Source of the DNA: Mesorhizobium sp. NZP2077
GTDB taxonomy: Bacteria > Pseudomonadota > Alphaproteobacteria > Rhizobiales > Rhizobiaceae
Length of the DNA stretch: 64,000 nucleotides
Direction of reading: 5' to 3'
Assembly: GCF_013170805.1 (NCBI RefSeq)
Contig: NZ_CP051293.1
Coordinates: 5,834,001-5,898,000, forward strand
This document shows positions 1-8,733 of this stretch, piece by piece. How positions within the stretch are numbered: the stretch's first letter is position 1; each line of letters begins with the position of its first letter. The notes beneath the pieces were generated by a model. The model saw only the letters and a program-made list of their open reading frames with translations. It was not told the origin of the DNA and made no database searches. Both the position numbers and the translations under genes were made by a program.

Positions 1-2
1 TG

Positions 3-257
3 CTGATCGATCAGCCGACGCGCGGCGTCGATATCGGCGCCCAGGAGGCCATCCATGACGAGATCATGCGCCAGCGCGCGGCCGGCCGTGCCATCCTCTT
101 GATTTCCGTGCAGCTTGATGAACTGGCAGCGCTCGCCGACCGCATCCTGGTGATGTTCAATGGACGGATCATGGGCGAAGTCGCCGGCGACGATGCCGAC
201 GAAGACAGGATCGGCATGATGATGGCGGGTGTTACGCCGCAGCTGGAGCCCGCATGA
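3..257 (+). CDS. Nucleoside/simple-sugar ABC transporter ATP-binding protein (C-terminal fragment)
   Basis: Only the last 84 residues are in the window; the gene begins upstream. The visible part matches the end of the second nucleotide-binding domain of BmpA-type importers. It opens with the tail of Walker B and the D-loop region (DQPTRGVDIGAQE), then an H-loop region in which the usual His position reads SVQLDELAALADR, then the typical VMFNGRIMGE strand. The stop overlaps the start of the next permease as ATGA, so the two are translationally coupled. The two permeases and nucleoside hydrolases that follow make purine or pyrimidine nucleosides the likely substrate. Family assignment is firm; substrate is inferred from neighbours. 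Confidence 0.85.
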   Translation: MIDQPTRGVDIGAQEAIHDEIMRQRAAGRAILLISVQLDELAALADRILVMFNGRIMGEVAGDDADEDRIGMMMAGVTPQLEPA

Positions 258-1297
258 TGAGCGACCGTTTGCGCGCCTTTTCCGGCCAGATCATCGCCGT
301 GGGCGTAGCCTTGCTGCTGGGGGCGATCATCATCCTCCTGGTCGGCGAAAGCCCTGTGCATGTCTTGATGACGTTGCTGCACGGCGCCTTTGGCGACCAG
401 GAAAAGATTGCCGGCACCCTGCTGCAGACGACGCCGATCCTGATCTGCGGCGTCGCGGCCTGCATCGGCCTGCGCGGCGGCATGTTCAATGTCGGCATCG
501 AGGGCCAGCTGTTCCTCGGCGGTTTTGCCGCCGCCTGGGTCGGCTTCAGCTTTTCCCTGCCCGCTGGCATTCATACGCTGGCGGCACTGGCGCTCGCGGT
601 CGTCGCGGGTGCGGCCTGGGTCGCCATTCCCGCCTATTTCCGCGCCCGCTACAACACCAACGAAGTCGTCTCGACGATCCTGTCTAACTACATCGCCGTG
701 CTGCTGACCTCCTATTTCACCATCTTCCTGTTCAAGCGGCCCGGCGGCTGGTCGGAGACGCCGCCGATCCTGGCGACAGCCTATCTGCCGGAGATTTTTT
801 CCTTCTCGCGGCTGAACTGGGGGCTGGTGATTGGCCTGCTGCTGGCGGTCGGCGTGGCGCTCGTGTTCCGCTACACCAGCTGGGGCTACGACGTGACCAT
901 GGTCGGGTCAGCGCCGAAATTCGCCGAATATGGCGGCGTCAACGTGAAACGGCAGGGCTTTGTCGTGCTGCTGCTTTCGGGCGCCGTCGGCGGCCTCGCC
1001 GGCGGCGTCGAGACGCTCGGCGTGCATCACCGGTTCATGGAGGGCTTTGCTCCAGGCTTCGGTTTCGACGGGCTGATCGCCGCCCTGCTCGCCAATGGCT
1101 CGCCGGTCGCCACCATCCTCACGGCGCTGTTCTTCGGCGCGCTGCGCAGTGGGTCGTTGCTGCTCGAGGTCGACACCAGCGCCTCGCGCGAAATCATCAC
1201 CGTGATCCAGGCGCTGATCATCCTCAGCGTCTCGGCGCAGGTTTTGATCAAACGCCGCGGCGACAGCCAGGCGGGGGAGCGGCGATGGAAATTCTAG
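254..1297 (+). CDS. Nucleoside ABC transporter permease 1 (BPD_transp_2 family)
   Basis: A 347-residue inner-membrane permease with about eight to ten hydrophobic segments, the first near residues 12-33. The segment RGGMFNVGIEGQ (about residues 75-87) is typical of the YufP/NupP class of importer permeases that work with a BmpA-type lipoprotein. It starts at ATG 254, overlapping the ATPase stop, and overlaps the next permease gene by 13 bases. This is the order expected for a heteromeric ATPase-permease-permease importer. The BmpA-type binding protein is not in the window and probably lies upstream. Confidence 0.9.
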   Translation: MMSDRLRAFSGQIIAVGVALLLGAIIILLVGESPVHVLMTLLHGAFGDQEKIAGTLLQTTPILICGVAACIGLRGGMFNVGIEGQLFLGGFAAAWVGFSFSLPAGIHTLAALALAVVAGAAWVAIPAYFRARYNTNEVVSTILSNYIAVLLTSYFTIFLFKRPGGWSETPPILATAYLPEIFSFSRLNWGLVIGLLLAVGVALVFRYTSWGYDVTMVGSAPKFAEYGGVNVKRQGFVVLLLSGAVGGLAGGVETLGVHHRFMEGFAPGFGFDGLIAALLANGSPVATILTALFFGALRSGSLLLEVDTSASREIITVIQALIILSVSAQVLIKRRGDSQAGERRWKF

Positions 1298-2271
1298 ACA
1301 AGCTGATCAACGTCGCGCTGATCGCCGCGACGCTGCGCACCACCGCGCCAATTCTCCTGGTGGCGCTTGGCGGGTCGTTCACCACCAAGGCCGGCATCTT
1401 CAACATCGGCCTCGAGGGGCAGATGCTGGCCGGCGCCTTCTTCGCCGTCATCGGCTCGATCTGGACGGGCTCGGCATTCGTAGGCGTCGCCTGCGGCGTC
1501 GCCGCGGCGCTTGCCTTCGCGCTCGCCTTTGCCGTGCTGGTGGTGACGTTCCGGGCCAATGAAGTGGTCGTCGGCCTGGCGCTCAACATCCTTGCTGGCG
1601 GCATGACGATCTCGCTTATGAAAGCGATTTTAGGCACGCGCGGATCGATCGTCGGCCACGGCATTGTCGGCCTGCCCAAGGTGCAGATACCCGGCGCCCA
1701 GGCGCTTCTCGGCTCATGGGCGCCATTGATCTCGGGCTTCACGCCGATCGTCTATGTCGCGTTCATCGCGGTGCCGCTGCTGGTGCTGTTCTACAACCGC
1801 ACCCGGCTCGGCCTCTATATCCGCGTCGTCGGCGAAAAGCCCGAGGCCGCCGAGGCGCTTGGCATCTCTATCACCCGCGTCCGCTACATCGCCTCGCTGC
1901 TGTGCGGATTGCTGGCGGGGCTGGCCGGTGCGCATCTGTCGCTCGGCTACATCACCATGTTCACCGAGAACATGTCATCGGGCCGCGGCTTCATGGCGGT
2001 GGCGATCCTGATCTTCTCCAATGGCGATCCGCTGAAAGTGCTGGCCGGCTGCCTGCTGTTCGGCTTCGCCGATGCCTTCTCGCTGCGCCTGCAGACCTTC
2101 GGCTTCCCGTCCTATCTGGTGCTGACAGTGCCCTATGTCGTCGCGCTGACAGCGCTGTTCGCGCTCTCCTACCGGGCGCGGCCAAGGATCATCAAGGAGA
2201 CGCTGGCATCGATGCAGAAACTTCTGTCGGTGGACAGGAACAGCGCCCCGGTCGACAAAAATCCGCAATGA
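1285..2271 (+). CDS. Nucleoside ABC transporter permease 2 (BPD_transp_2 family)
   Basis: A 328-residue polytopic membrane protein, paralogous to the preceding permease. It carries the related motif KAGIFNIGLEGQ near residues 33-44 and hydrophobic segments throughout. GGGGAGCGGCG directly before ATG 1285 serves as a ribosome binding site inside the upstream gene. The gene ends 10 bases before the first nucleoside hydrolase, so uptake and hydrolysis are probably co-transcribed. The YufQ/NupQ-like role is known for the family; the substrate is inferred. Confidence 0.9.
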   Translation: MEILDKLINVALIAATLRTTAPILLVALGGSFTTKAGIFNIGLEGQMLAGAFFAVIGSIWTGSAFVGVACGVAAALAFALAFAVLVVTFRANEVVVGLALNILAGGMTISLMKAILGTRGSIVGHGIVGLPKVQIPGAQALLGSWAPLISGFTPIVYVAFIAVPLLVLFYNRTRLGLYIRVVGEKPEAAEALGISITRVRYIASLLCGLLAGLAGAHLSLGYITMFTENMSSGRGFMAVAILIFSNGDPLKVLAGCLLFGFADAFSLRLQTFGFPSYLVLTVPYVVALTALFALSYRARPRIIKETLASMQKLLSVDRNSAPVDKNPQ

Positions 2272-2281
2272 AGGAACTCTC

Positions 2282-3295
2282 ATGGAACGCATAATCCTCG
2301 ACGTGGATTCTGCCGGCGACGATATTCTGGCCGTGCTGTTTGCCGCGGCGAACCCGAATGTCCGGCTCGAAGGCGTCACCACCGTCACCGGTGCCGCAGG
2401 CCCGATCGAGCAGGTCACCAATGTCGTGCTCAACACGCTGACGCTTGCCGGGCGCGACGACATACCGGTTCATGCCGGCGCGTGGCGGCCGATCGTCGGC
2501 AATTCCAAGGCCGACATGGAAGCGCCAGTCCATTTCGAAAAGCGGCTCGTCGCCCGCTTCGGCGACCGGTTGAAGAAGTTCAATCCACCGGCACCGACTC
2601 CCTCCCGCCCGGCGACGCCGGGACATGCCGTCGACTTCATCATCGAGACGGTGATGGCCAATCCCGGCGAGATCACGCTGGTGACGACGGGGCCGCTGAC
2701 CAATGCAGCGATGGCGCTGCTGCAGGAGCCGCGCCTGACCGGCGCGCTCAAGCGGCTGCTGGTGCTTGGCGGCAACTTCCAGACGCCCGGCAACATGACG
2801 CCGCTGTCGGAATACAACATCTGGGCCGATCCGGAGGCGTCGCGCATCGTGCTCAACGCCGACGTCGACAAGATCCTGGTGCCGCTCGACATCTGCGAGG
2901 ACAACCGCGTCGCCGCCTCGATGCTGACGCGCGACGACATCGCCGACATGCAGGCCGTTGCCCGGAAGAACCCCGTCTTCGAGATGATCGCCGACAGCTT
3001 CCCGATCTATATCGACATCTGGCGTGAGTTCTTCGACCTGGTCGGCTTCCCGATGGACGACGTGATCACCGTGGCACTGGCCTTCGATCCGGCGCTTGCC
3101 ACGATGACCGAACCGCTCTTCATCGATGTCGTGCTCGACGGCCGCCTCGCACGTGGACAGACGGTCGCCCATCGCGGCCGGCAGTTGCTGCCCGGCGGCG
3201 GACCGAAGACCACGCGCATCTGCACCGATCTCGACGGCCGTCGCTTCCTGAACATCTTCAAGCAAACCATCGCGCGCTACGAACAAGCGGCGTGA
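2282..3295 (+). CDS. Inosine-uridine preferring nucleoside hydrolase family protein, divergent
   Basis: A 337-residue member of the nucleoside hydrolase family, which cleaves the N-glycosidic bond of ribonucleosides using a bound calcium ion. The N-terminal metal motif, normally DxDPGxDD, reads DVDSAGDD at residues 7-14: the aspartates are kept but Pro-Gly is replaced. Family features such as VTTGPLTNAAMAL and GGNFQTPGN are present. AAGGAACTC precedes ATG 2282. The gene follows the transporter by 10 bases and overlaps the next hydrolase region. The altered loop may mean a different nucleoside or base preference. Confidence 0.85.
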   Translation: MERIILDVDSAGDDILAVLFAAANPNVRLEGVTTVTGAAGPIEQVTNVVLNTLTLAGRDDIPVHAGAWRPIVGNSKADMEAPVHFEKRLVARFGDRLKKFNPPAPTPSRPATPGHAVDFIIETVMANPGEITLVTTGPLTNAAMALLQEPRLTGALKRLLVLGGNFQTPGNMTPLSEYNIWADPEASRIVLNADVDKILVPLDICEDNRVAASMLTRDDIADMQAVARKNPVFEMIADSFPIYIDIWREFFDLVGFPMDDVITVALAFDPALATMTEPLFIDVVLDGRLARGQTVAHRGRQLLPGGGPKTTRICTDLDGRRFLNIFKQTIARYEQAA

Positions 3296-3306
3296 GGACC
3301 GATAAA

Positions 3307-4239
3307 ATGACCATTGCAACTCCCATCCTGTTCGACTGCGACCCGGGCCACGACGACGCCATCGCGCTGGTCATGGCGCATCGCTCACCAGCGATAAAAC
3401 TGCTCGGCGTCACCACGACCTGTGGCAATGCCGAGGTCGAAAAGACGACCGCCAATGCGCTGCGCATCCTCGAATATATCGGCGCCGGCGACGTGCCTGT
3501 CGCTCAAGGGTGTCACCGTCCGCTGGCGCGGCCGCTGGTGCTCGGCACGGCCGACGGCCCGAGCGGCCTCGAGGGCTCGCCGTATCTGCCGCAGGCGACG
3601 ATCAAGCCGGTCGACCAGCACGCCGTCGATTTCCTGGCCGACAAGTTGCGTGCCGCGCCCGAACCGATCCTGGTCGTCGCCACCGGCCCGCTGTCCAATA
3701 TCGGCCTGATGATCCTCAAGCATCGCGACGTGCTGCCCAAGATCAAGGAATTGATCTGGATGGGCGGCGTGTTCTACCGCAAGAGCGAGATCATCACGCC
3801 GACGGAATTCAATTCATTCTGCGATCCTGAGGCGCTGAAGATCGTGCTGGACAGCGGCGTGCCGATCCTGATGGTCGGCCTCGATGTCACCATGCAGGTG
3901 TTGATAGAGGCACCGCAATATGCCGAGCTCGCCACGATCGACACGCCGCTGGGCAAGCTCGTCAACGACTGGCTGCTGTTCTACGAAAAGCTGCACCGCA
4001 ACTCGATGGGTGTCGGCGGCGCCATGCACGATCCCCTGGCGCTGGCGCTTGCCATCGACCCGACATTGGTGCGCACGCGCCCGGCCCATATCGGTGTCGA
4101 TCTCACAGGCACCTATGCCTTTGGCGCGACGGTCGCCGATTTCTGGAGCGAGCGCGGCGAGAAGGACAATGCGCGTATCGCCCATGAGGTCGACGCGGAC
4201 CGTTTCTTCAAGCTGATGTTCGACCTGCTGCGGGATTAG
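3307..4239 (+). CDS. Inosine-uridine preferring nucleoside hydrolase
   Basis: A 310-residue nucleoside hydrolase with the canonical metal motif DCDPGHDD at residues 10-17, the ATGPLSNIGL segment, and a C-terminal HDPLALALAID segment carrying a further calcium ligand. I chose ATG 3307 because GAGG at 3294-3297 lies nine bases upstream. An in-frame GTG at 3292 overlaps the previous stop and is less likely. It is the last gene of the + strand uptake/salvage operon. The convergent formylglutathione hydrolase gene ends 26 bases further on. The two hydrolases are clearly different in sequence, so they may split substrates. Confidence 0.9.
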   Translation: MTIATPILFDCDPGHDDAIALVMAHRSPAIKLLGVTTTCGNAEVEKTTANALRILEYIGAGDVPVAQGCHRPLARPLVLGTADGPSGLEGSPYLPQATIKPVDQHAVDFLADKLRAAPEPILVVATGPLSNIGLMILKHRDVLPKIKELIWMGGVFYRKSEIITPTEFNSFCDPEALKIVLDSGVPILMVGLDVTMQVLIEAPQYAELATIDTPLGKLVNDWLLFYEKLHRNSMGVGGAMHDPLALALAIDPTLVRTRPAHIGVDLTGTYAFGATVADFWSERGEKDNARIAHEVDADRFFKLMFDLLRD

Positions 4240-4265
4240 GCCCGCTCGGGGACAATTCCCTTGCT

Positions 4266-5138
4266 TCAGCGTGACCCGGTGCCGTGGGCCGGGTCAGACA
4301 GTCTTTGGGCATGCCATCGCAGATGGTCATCCATGAATGTCGAAATGAAGAAATACGAGTGATCGTAGCCGTCCTGCATGCGCAGTGTCAGAGGGATGCC
4401 GGCCTTGGCGCAGGCCGCTTCCAGAAGCCAGGGTCTCAGCCCATCCTTGAGAAATCCGTCCGACGTCCCCTGATCGACGAAAAGCTCGGGGAAGCGGTGG
4501 CCATCCTCGATGAGCAAGGTGGCATCGTAGCCTCGCCATGATGTCTCGTCCGCGCCGAGATATTTTTCGAGGGCCGGCTTCGACCAACCGGCAGTGCTCG
4601 GCTGCACGATCGGCGCGAAGGCCGAGCAGCTTTTGAAGCGCTCGGGATTTTTCAGCGCTATCGTCAGTGCGCCATGCCCGCCCATCGAGTGGCCAAAGAT
4701 CGCCTGGCGCGTCATATCCGCCGGAAATTCCTGTGCGATCAACGCCGGCAATTCCTCGGTGACATAGGAATACATACGGTAGTTCTTTGCGTAGGGCGCT
4801 TGCGTCGCATCGACATAGAAGCCGGCGCCGCTGCCGAATTGCCAATTATCCTTCTCGTCGGGAATATCGGCGCCGCGCGGGCTGGTGTCGGGACAGACGA
4901 CGATCAGGCCAAGCTCGGCGGCGATGCGCCTGTACTCGCCCTTGTCCATGACATTGGCATGGGTGCAGGTCAGGCCGGAGAGATACCATACGACAGGGCA
5001 AGGCTTTTCACGGGCCTGCGGCGGCACGAAGACGGCGAAAATCATGTCGCAGGAGCAGGCTTCCGAAGCATGGGAATAAACGCCCTGCACGCTGCCATGC
5101 GATTTGGCAGAGGAGATGGTCTTCATCCGGTCCGACAT
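4266..5138 (-). CDS. fghA: S-formylglutathione hydrolase
   Basis: A 290-residue alpha/beta hydrolase that converts S-formylglutathione to formate and glutathione in formaldehyde detoxification. The nucleophile motif GHSMGG is at residues 149-154 (Ser151), with Asp227 in TSDGFL and His260 in DHSYFF completing the triad. The family landmarks YLSGLTCTH and DTSPRG are present. Start 5138 is supported by GGAGAAG just upstream; an earlier in-frame start adds seven residues without a good site. It lies downstream of the demethylase gene on the same strand, which fits disposal of formaldehyde released by demethylation. Confidence 0.95.
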   Translation of the reverse strand: MSDRMKTISSAKSHGSVQGVYSHASEACSCDMIFAVFVPPQAREKPCPVVWYLSGLTCTHANVMDKGEYRRIAAELGLIVVCPDTSPRGADIPDEKDNWQFGSGAGFYVDATQAPYAKNYRMYSYVTEELPALIAQEFPADMTRQAIFGHSMGGHGALTIALKNPERFKSCSAFAPIVQPSTAGWSKPALEKYLGADETSWRGYDATLLIEDGHRFPELFVDQGTSDGFLKDGLRPWLLEAACAKAGIPLTLRMQDGYDHSYFFISTFMDDHLRWHAQRLSDPAHGTGSR

Positions 5139-5213
5139 GTTCTTCTCCGCCTTCGGCAAACGTCCGTGAAGGCCGCCTGTCTAAGGACCATGGTTCCCAG
5201 GCGCAAGTCCCGC

Positions 5214-7283
5214 CTACTCCGCCGCCAGGGCCGTCACTTCCCGCCGGAACGGCAGCGCATCACCGATATCGTCTTCGTCCAGTTCGCGTGCGAAGCGGTG
5301 GCCGGCATAGGTCGCCCAGGCGATCGGACCTGGCGCCTCGGCATCGCCGATGACCTTGATCGAACAAATGCCATTGTCGGCCCATTCGTCGCGCCGCGCT
5401 TTCAAGTCGCGCCAGACCTCGTCGTCCTGTTGGCGCGACGTCACCAGCACCACGGCGTCAGCGGCGATGTCGCGTTTGGCACCGGTGTAGGCGCAGGCGG
5501 TGGCAACGCCTCCCGGCAAGATGCGCGTCACCGTCCGGTTCAGCACGATCTCGACGCCGAGCTCGGCCAGACGGCGGTGGATGGCGCCCTGCTCCAGCGT
5601 GTTGCGGGTCCAGTCCGAGACATAGGCGGACGGCGTCACCAGCGTCACACTGGCGCCATTGCGCGCCATCAGCTCGGCCAGGACGCCCCCCATATAATAG
5701 TGGTCGTCGTCGAACAGCACGATGTTGCCGGTCGGCACATTGCCGCCCATCAAGTCGTCCGGCGTGTAGACCGGCATGGCCGGGTCGACCGGCATCGGCA
5801 CGACATGGGCGCGCGCCACGCCGTCGCGGCGCCATGTCGAGCCGGTGGCAAGCGCAATGTTCTGAAAACCGAAGGCCAGGATATCCTGCGCCGACAATCG
5901 GCTTTCGAAATAGATATCGACGTTGGACATCTGGCTGAGCTGGTACTGGCGATAGTCGCGCACGCGGCCCCAGGCCGAGAGCCCAGGCAGGCGGCATTCG
6001 CGCGCGACGCGGCCGCCGAGTTCTGTGCCGGCTTCGGCGATGGCCACCTGATAACCGCGCAGACCGAGCGCGCGCGCGGCCTCCAGTCCGGCCGGACCGG
6101 CGCCGACGATCAACACGCTGTCGCTGTCGCCCTTGGCCTGCATGCGTTCGGGATGCCAACCCTTGCGCCATTCCTCCATGAAGGTCGGGTTCTGCGTGCA
6201 GCGCGAGATCGACATGGTCATGTCGCCGGTGATGCAGATGTTGCAGCCGATGCACTCGCGGATGTCCTCGATCCGCCCCTCCTCCACCTTCTTCGGCAGG
6301 AAGGGATCGGCGATCGATGGGCGGGCGCAACCGATGAAATCGAGCGTGCCGGACTTGATCATCCTGACCATCACGTCCGGCGAGGTGAAGCGGCCGACGC
6401 CGACGACCGGCTTCGACGTCAGCGACTTGATGCCGGAGACCAGGCTTTCCTGCGCGGCCTCCTCCTTGAAGCGCGACGGCCCCGAGCAATCCTCCCAGGC
6501 GCCATGCGCCAGATCCCAGAGATCGGGCAGTTCGGCATGCATCTCGATCATGTCGCGCACTTCGGAATTGGCGAAGCCAAGCTCGCCGATCATCTCGTCC
6601 AGCGACAGCCGCAGCGTCAGGCCGCAGGTATCGCCGATGGCGTCGCGGCCTTCCTCGATCAGCTCGCGCATCAGCCGCGAGCGGTTTTCCAGCGAACCGC
6701 CATATTCGTCGCTGCGCTGGTTGGTGGCGGTGGACAGGAAGTGCTGGATGATGCCGAAGCCATGCGCGCCATAGAGACAGACCAGGTCGAAGCCCGCCAG
6801 CTTGGCGCGTTTGAAGGCATTGCGGTGCCAGCGCCTGAGGTCGCGTATATCCTCTCTGTCCATGGCACGCGCCTGGACCGGATCGTTGGTGAAGGTACGG
6901 ATCGGCAAAGCCGACGGTCCGCGCGGTACCTCCTTGGTGTAGAGGTTCGGGCCGTTGATGCCGGAATAGGCGAGCTGGATGCCGGCCAGCGCGCCGTGCT
7001 GGTGCATGGCCTTGGCCATCTTCGCCAGCGCTGGGATGTCGGCGTCGTCCCACAGCCTGAGCTCGATGAAGGGCGTGATCTCGGAGGTGTGGTGCATCTC
7101 AGTCTGCTCGGTGAAGATGACACCCCAGCCGCCTTCCGACTTGATGCGCCGCATCTCGGCCGCTGCGGATGGATCGCGATAGCCGCCGCCATTGCAATGC
7201 GGCACCTGGTAGAAGCGGTTCTTGGCGGTCACCGGACCGATCTTCACCGGCTCGAACAGAATGTCGTAGCGTGGATCACGCAT
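5214..7283 (-). CDS. Trimethylamine-dehydrogenase-type NADH:flavin oxidoreductase (probable N-demethylase)
   Basis: A 689-residue two-part flavoenzyme. Residues 1 to about 360 form an Old Yellow Enzyme barrel (HGFGIIQHFLS, NQRSDEYGGS). It is followed by the Fe-S motif CxxCxxC-x11-C at Cys344, Cys347, Cys350 and Cys362. A dinucleotide-binding half starts at GAGPAG (394-399). This layout matches trimethylamine dehydrogenase, dimethylglycine demethylase DgcA and N-methylproline demethylases. These enzymes oxidatively remove N-methyl groups as formaldehyde. Start 7283 follows GGAAGGAAG; an earlier in-frame start adds nine residues. The neighbouring S-formylglutathione hydrolase supports demethylation. 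The exact substrate cannot be read from the sequence; proline-betaine-derived or other methylated amines are candidates. Confidence 0.85.
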   Translation of the reverse strand: MRDPRYDILFEPVKIGPVTAKNRFYQVPHCNGGGYRDPSAAAEMRRIKSEGGWGVIFTEQTEMHHTSEITPFIELRLWDDADIPALAKMAKAMHQHGALAGIQLAYSGINGPNLYTKEVPRGPSALPIRTFTNDPVQARAMDREDIRDLRRWHRNAFKRAKLAGFDLVCLYGAHGFGIIQHFLSTATNQRSDEYGGSLENRSRLMRELIEEGRDAIGDTCGLTLRLSLDEMIGELGFANSEVRDMIEMHAELPDLWDLAHGAWEDCSGPSRFKEEAAQESLVSGIKSLTSKPVVGVGRFTSPDVMVRMIKSGTLDFIGCARPSIADPFLPKKVEEGRIEDIRECIGCNICITGDMTMSISRCTQNPTFMEEWRKGWHPERMQAKGDSDSVLIVGAGPAGLEAARALGLRGYQVAIAEAGTELGGRVARECRLPGLSAWGRVRDYRQYQLSQMSNVDIYFESRLSAQDILAFGFQNIALATGSTWRRDGVARAHVVPMPVDPAMPVYTPDDLMGGNVPTGNIVLFDDDHYYMGGVLAELMARNGASVTLVTPSAYVSDWTRNTLEQGAIHRRLAELGVEIVLNRTVTRILPGGVATACAYTGAKRDIAADAVVLVTSRQQDDEVWRDLKARRDEWADNGICSIKVIGDAEAPGPIAWATYAGHRFARELDEDDIGDALPFRREVTALAAE

Positions 7284-7556
7284 GGTGCTTCCTTCCTGCC
7301 AGCGCCGCATCGCGGCATGCGCGGTGATGGTTTTGGCGCAAGCCGGTCTGCCCGGTGGGTAGATGCCGTCAACCTACTCATAAGTTGCGCCGCGTGCCGG
7401 AAAACTACAGATTTCTTCTGTGCCGATTAGGACGCGCCTAATCAGCCCCCACCGCCTGGATTAGCATCCGGTGAATCCGGGCTGAGCCAAATGCGACTTC
7501 AAGCGCGTGATCGCGCGATGCTAGATAGCGCGCACGGTCAACGAGACATCAGACGC
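7284..7556. promoter_or_regulatory. Divergent promoter region between demethylase and M20 deacylase genes
   Basis: This 273-base non-coding region separates the minus-strand demethylase gene from the plus-strand deacylase gene. It contains two perfect 15-bp dyads: ACAGA-N5-TCTGT at 7407-7421 and TTAGG-N5-CCTAA at 7427-7441, the latter extendable to GATTAGG...CCTAATC at 7425-7443. A half-site TTAG lies near 7460. The position between divergent genes is typical for a LysR-type regulator. No promoter hexamers stand out. Confidence 0.6.
7425..7443. promoter_or_regulatory. Operator-like dyad, copy 1 (TTAGG-N5-CCTAA)
   Basis: A perfect 19-base inverted repeat with arms GATTAGG and CCTAATC around ACGCG. 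It obeys the T-N11-A rule of LysR-type binding sites. It lies 142 bases from the demethylase start and 113 bases from the deacylase start. The same core occurs at 18400-18414 and, with one mismatch, at 13770-13784. The LysR gene at 8734-9669 is the obvious candidate regulator. Recurrence is seen directly; binding is inferred. Confidence 0.6.
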
Positions 7557-8723
7557 ATGGACAGCATCCAAATCCTTGAAAAGCTGATCGCCTTTCCGAC
7601 GGTGAGCCGCGTTTCGAACCTCGACCTCATCGGCTATGTGACGGAGCTGCTTTCGGCACAGGGTATTGCCTGCCAGATCATCCGCAGCGCCGATGGCCAC
7701 AAGGCCAACCTTTTCGCCACCATCGGGCCGGCCGACGCTCCCGGCGTCATGCTGTCCGGCCACACCGATGTCGTCCCCATCGACGGCCAGGACTGGACGC
7801 TGCCGCCTTTCGAAATGACCGCGCGCGACGGCAGGCTTTACGGCCGTGGTGCTGCCGACATGAAGGGCTTCGTCGCCTGTGCGCTTGCCGCGTGTCTCAA
7901 GGCCTCGAAAATGAGCCTACAAACGCCCTTGCATCTGGCGCTTTCCTACGACGAGGAGATCGGCTGCATCGGCGTGCGCAGCCTGATCGACATGCTGCAG
8001 GCTGCGCCGCATCGGCCATTGCTGTGCATCGTCGGCGAGCCGACCAATATGCAGGTGGCGACCGGCCACAAGGGCAAGCTTGCGGCGCGCGCCATCTGCA
8101 GGGGACGCGAAGGCCATTCGGCGCTGGCGCCGTTGGCGCTCAACGCCATTCATCTGGGCTGCGACTTCGTCGCCGCACTGCGCCAGGAACAGGACCGGCT
8201 GGCCAGCGATGGCGCGCGCGACGGCGACTACGACATTCCCTACACCACCGTCCACGTCGGCAAGATGAATGCCGGCGTGGCGCTCAACATCGTGCCGAAC
8301 CTCTGCCAGCTCGACTTCGAGATCCGCAATGTCGCGGCCGACAATGCCGACCAAATCCTCGATGGCTTGCGCGCGGCGGCGGCGCGCATTGCCGCTGCCG
8401 CTTCAGCGATCGCGCCGGAGGCGGCCATCGACATCGAGATCACCAACACCTATCCGGGGCTGGACACGCCGGCGAATTCGCAGGCTGTGGCCTTCGTGAA
8501 GTCGCTGACCGGCGCCAACGATACCATCAAGGTTGCCTTCGGCACCGAAGGCGGATTGTTCAGCCGCGATCTCGGCACGCCGACCATCGTGTGCGGACCG
8601 GGCTCGATGGCGCAAGGGCACAGGCCGGACGAATTCGTCAGCGTCGAACAGATGCGCCGCTGCGACGACATGCTGGACAATCTGCTGCGGCGGCTTGCCG
8701 ATCACAGGCTTCAGGCGGTGTGA
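7557..8723 (+). CDS. M20 family amidohydrolase, acetylornithine deacetylase (ArgE)-like
   Basis: A 388-residue zinc-dependent amidase. Metal and catalytic motifs are visible: SGHTDVVP (His69, Asp71), GRGAADMKG (Asp101), and SYDEEIGC (Glu133/Glu134). The closest recognisable group is acetylornithine deacetylase, but the gene sits in a catabolic island rather than among arginine genes, so it may hydrolyse another N-acyl amino acid. I chose ATG 7557 because the fold begins there (MDSIQILEKLIAFPTVS); an in-frame start at 7491 would add 22 unlike residues. It is transcribed away from the demethylase gene and converges on the LysR gene, with stops only 11 bases apart. Confidence 0.85.
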   Translation: MDSIQILEKLIAFPTVSRVSNLDLIGYVTELLSAQGIACQIIRSADGHKANLFATIGPADAPGVMLSGHTDVVPIDGQDWTLPPFEMTARDGRLYGRGAADMKGFVACALAACLKASKMSLQTPLHLALSYDEEIGCIGVRSLIDMLQAAPHRPLLCIVGEPTNMQVATGHKGKLAARAICRGREGHSALAPLALNAIHLGCDFVAALRQEQDRLASDGARDGDYDIPYTTVHVGKMNAGVALNIVPNLCQLDFEIRNVAADNADQILDGLRAAAARIAAAASAIAPEAAIDIEITNTYPGLDTPANSQAVAFVKSLTGANDTIKVAFGTEGGLFSRDLGTPTIVCGPGSMAQGHRPDEFVSVEQMRRCDDMLDNLLRRLADHRLQAV

Positions 8724-8733
8724 AGCAACGTTG

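Noticed and set aside
4674..7430. A 918-residue open frame on the plus strand
   Set aside because: It lies opposite the formylglutathione hydrolase and demethylase genes, has no recognisable motifs and reflects GC-rich third-position bias.
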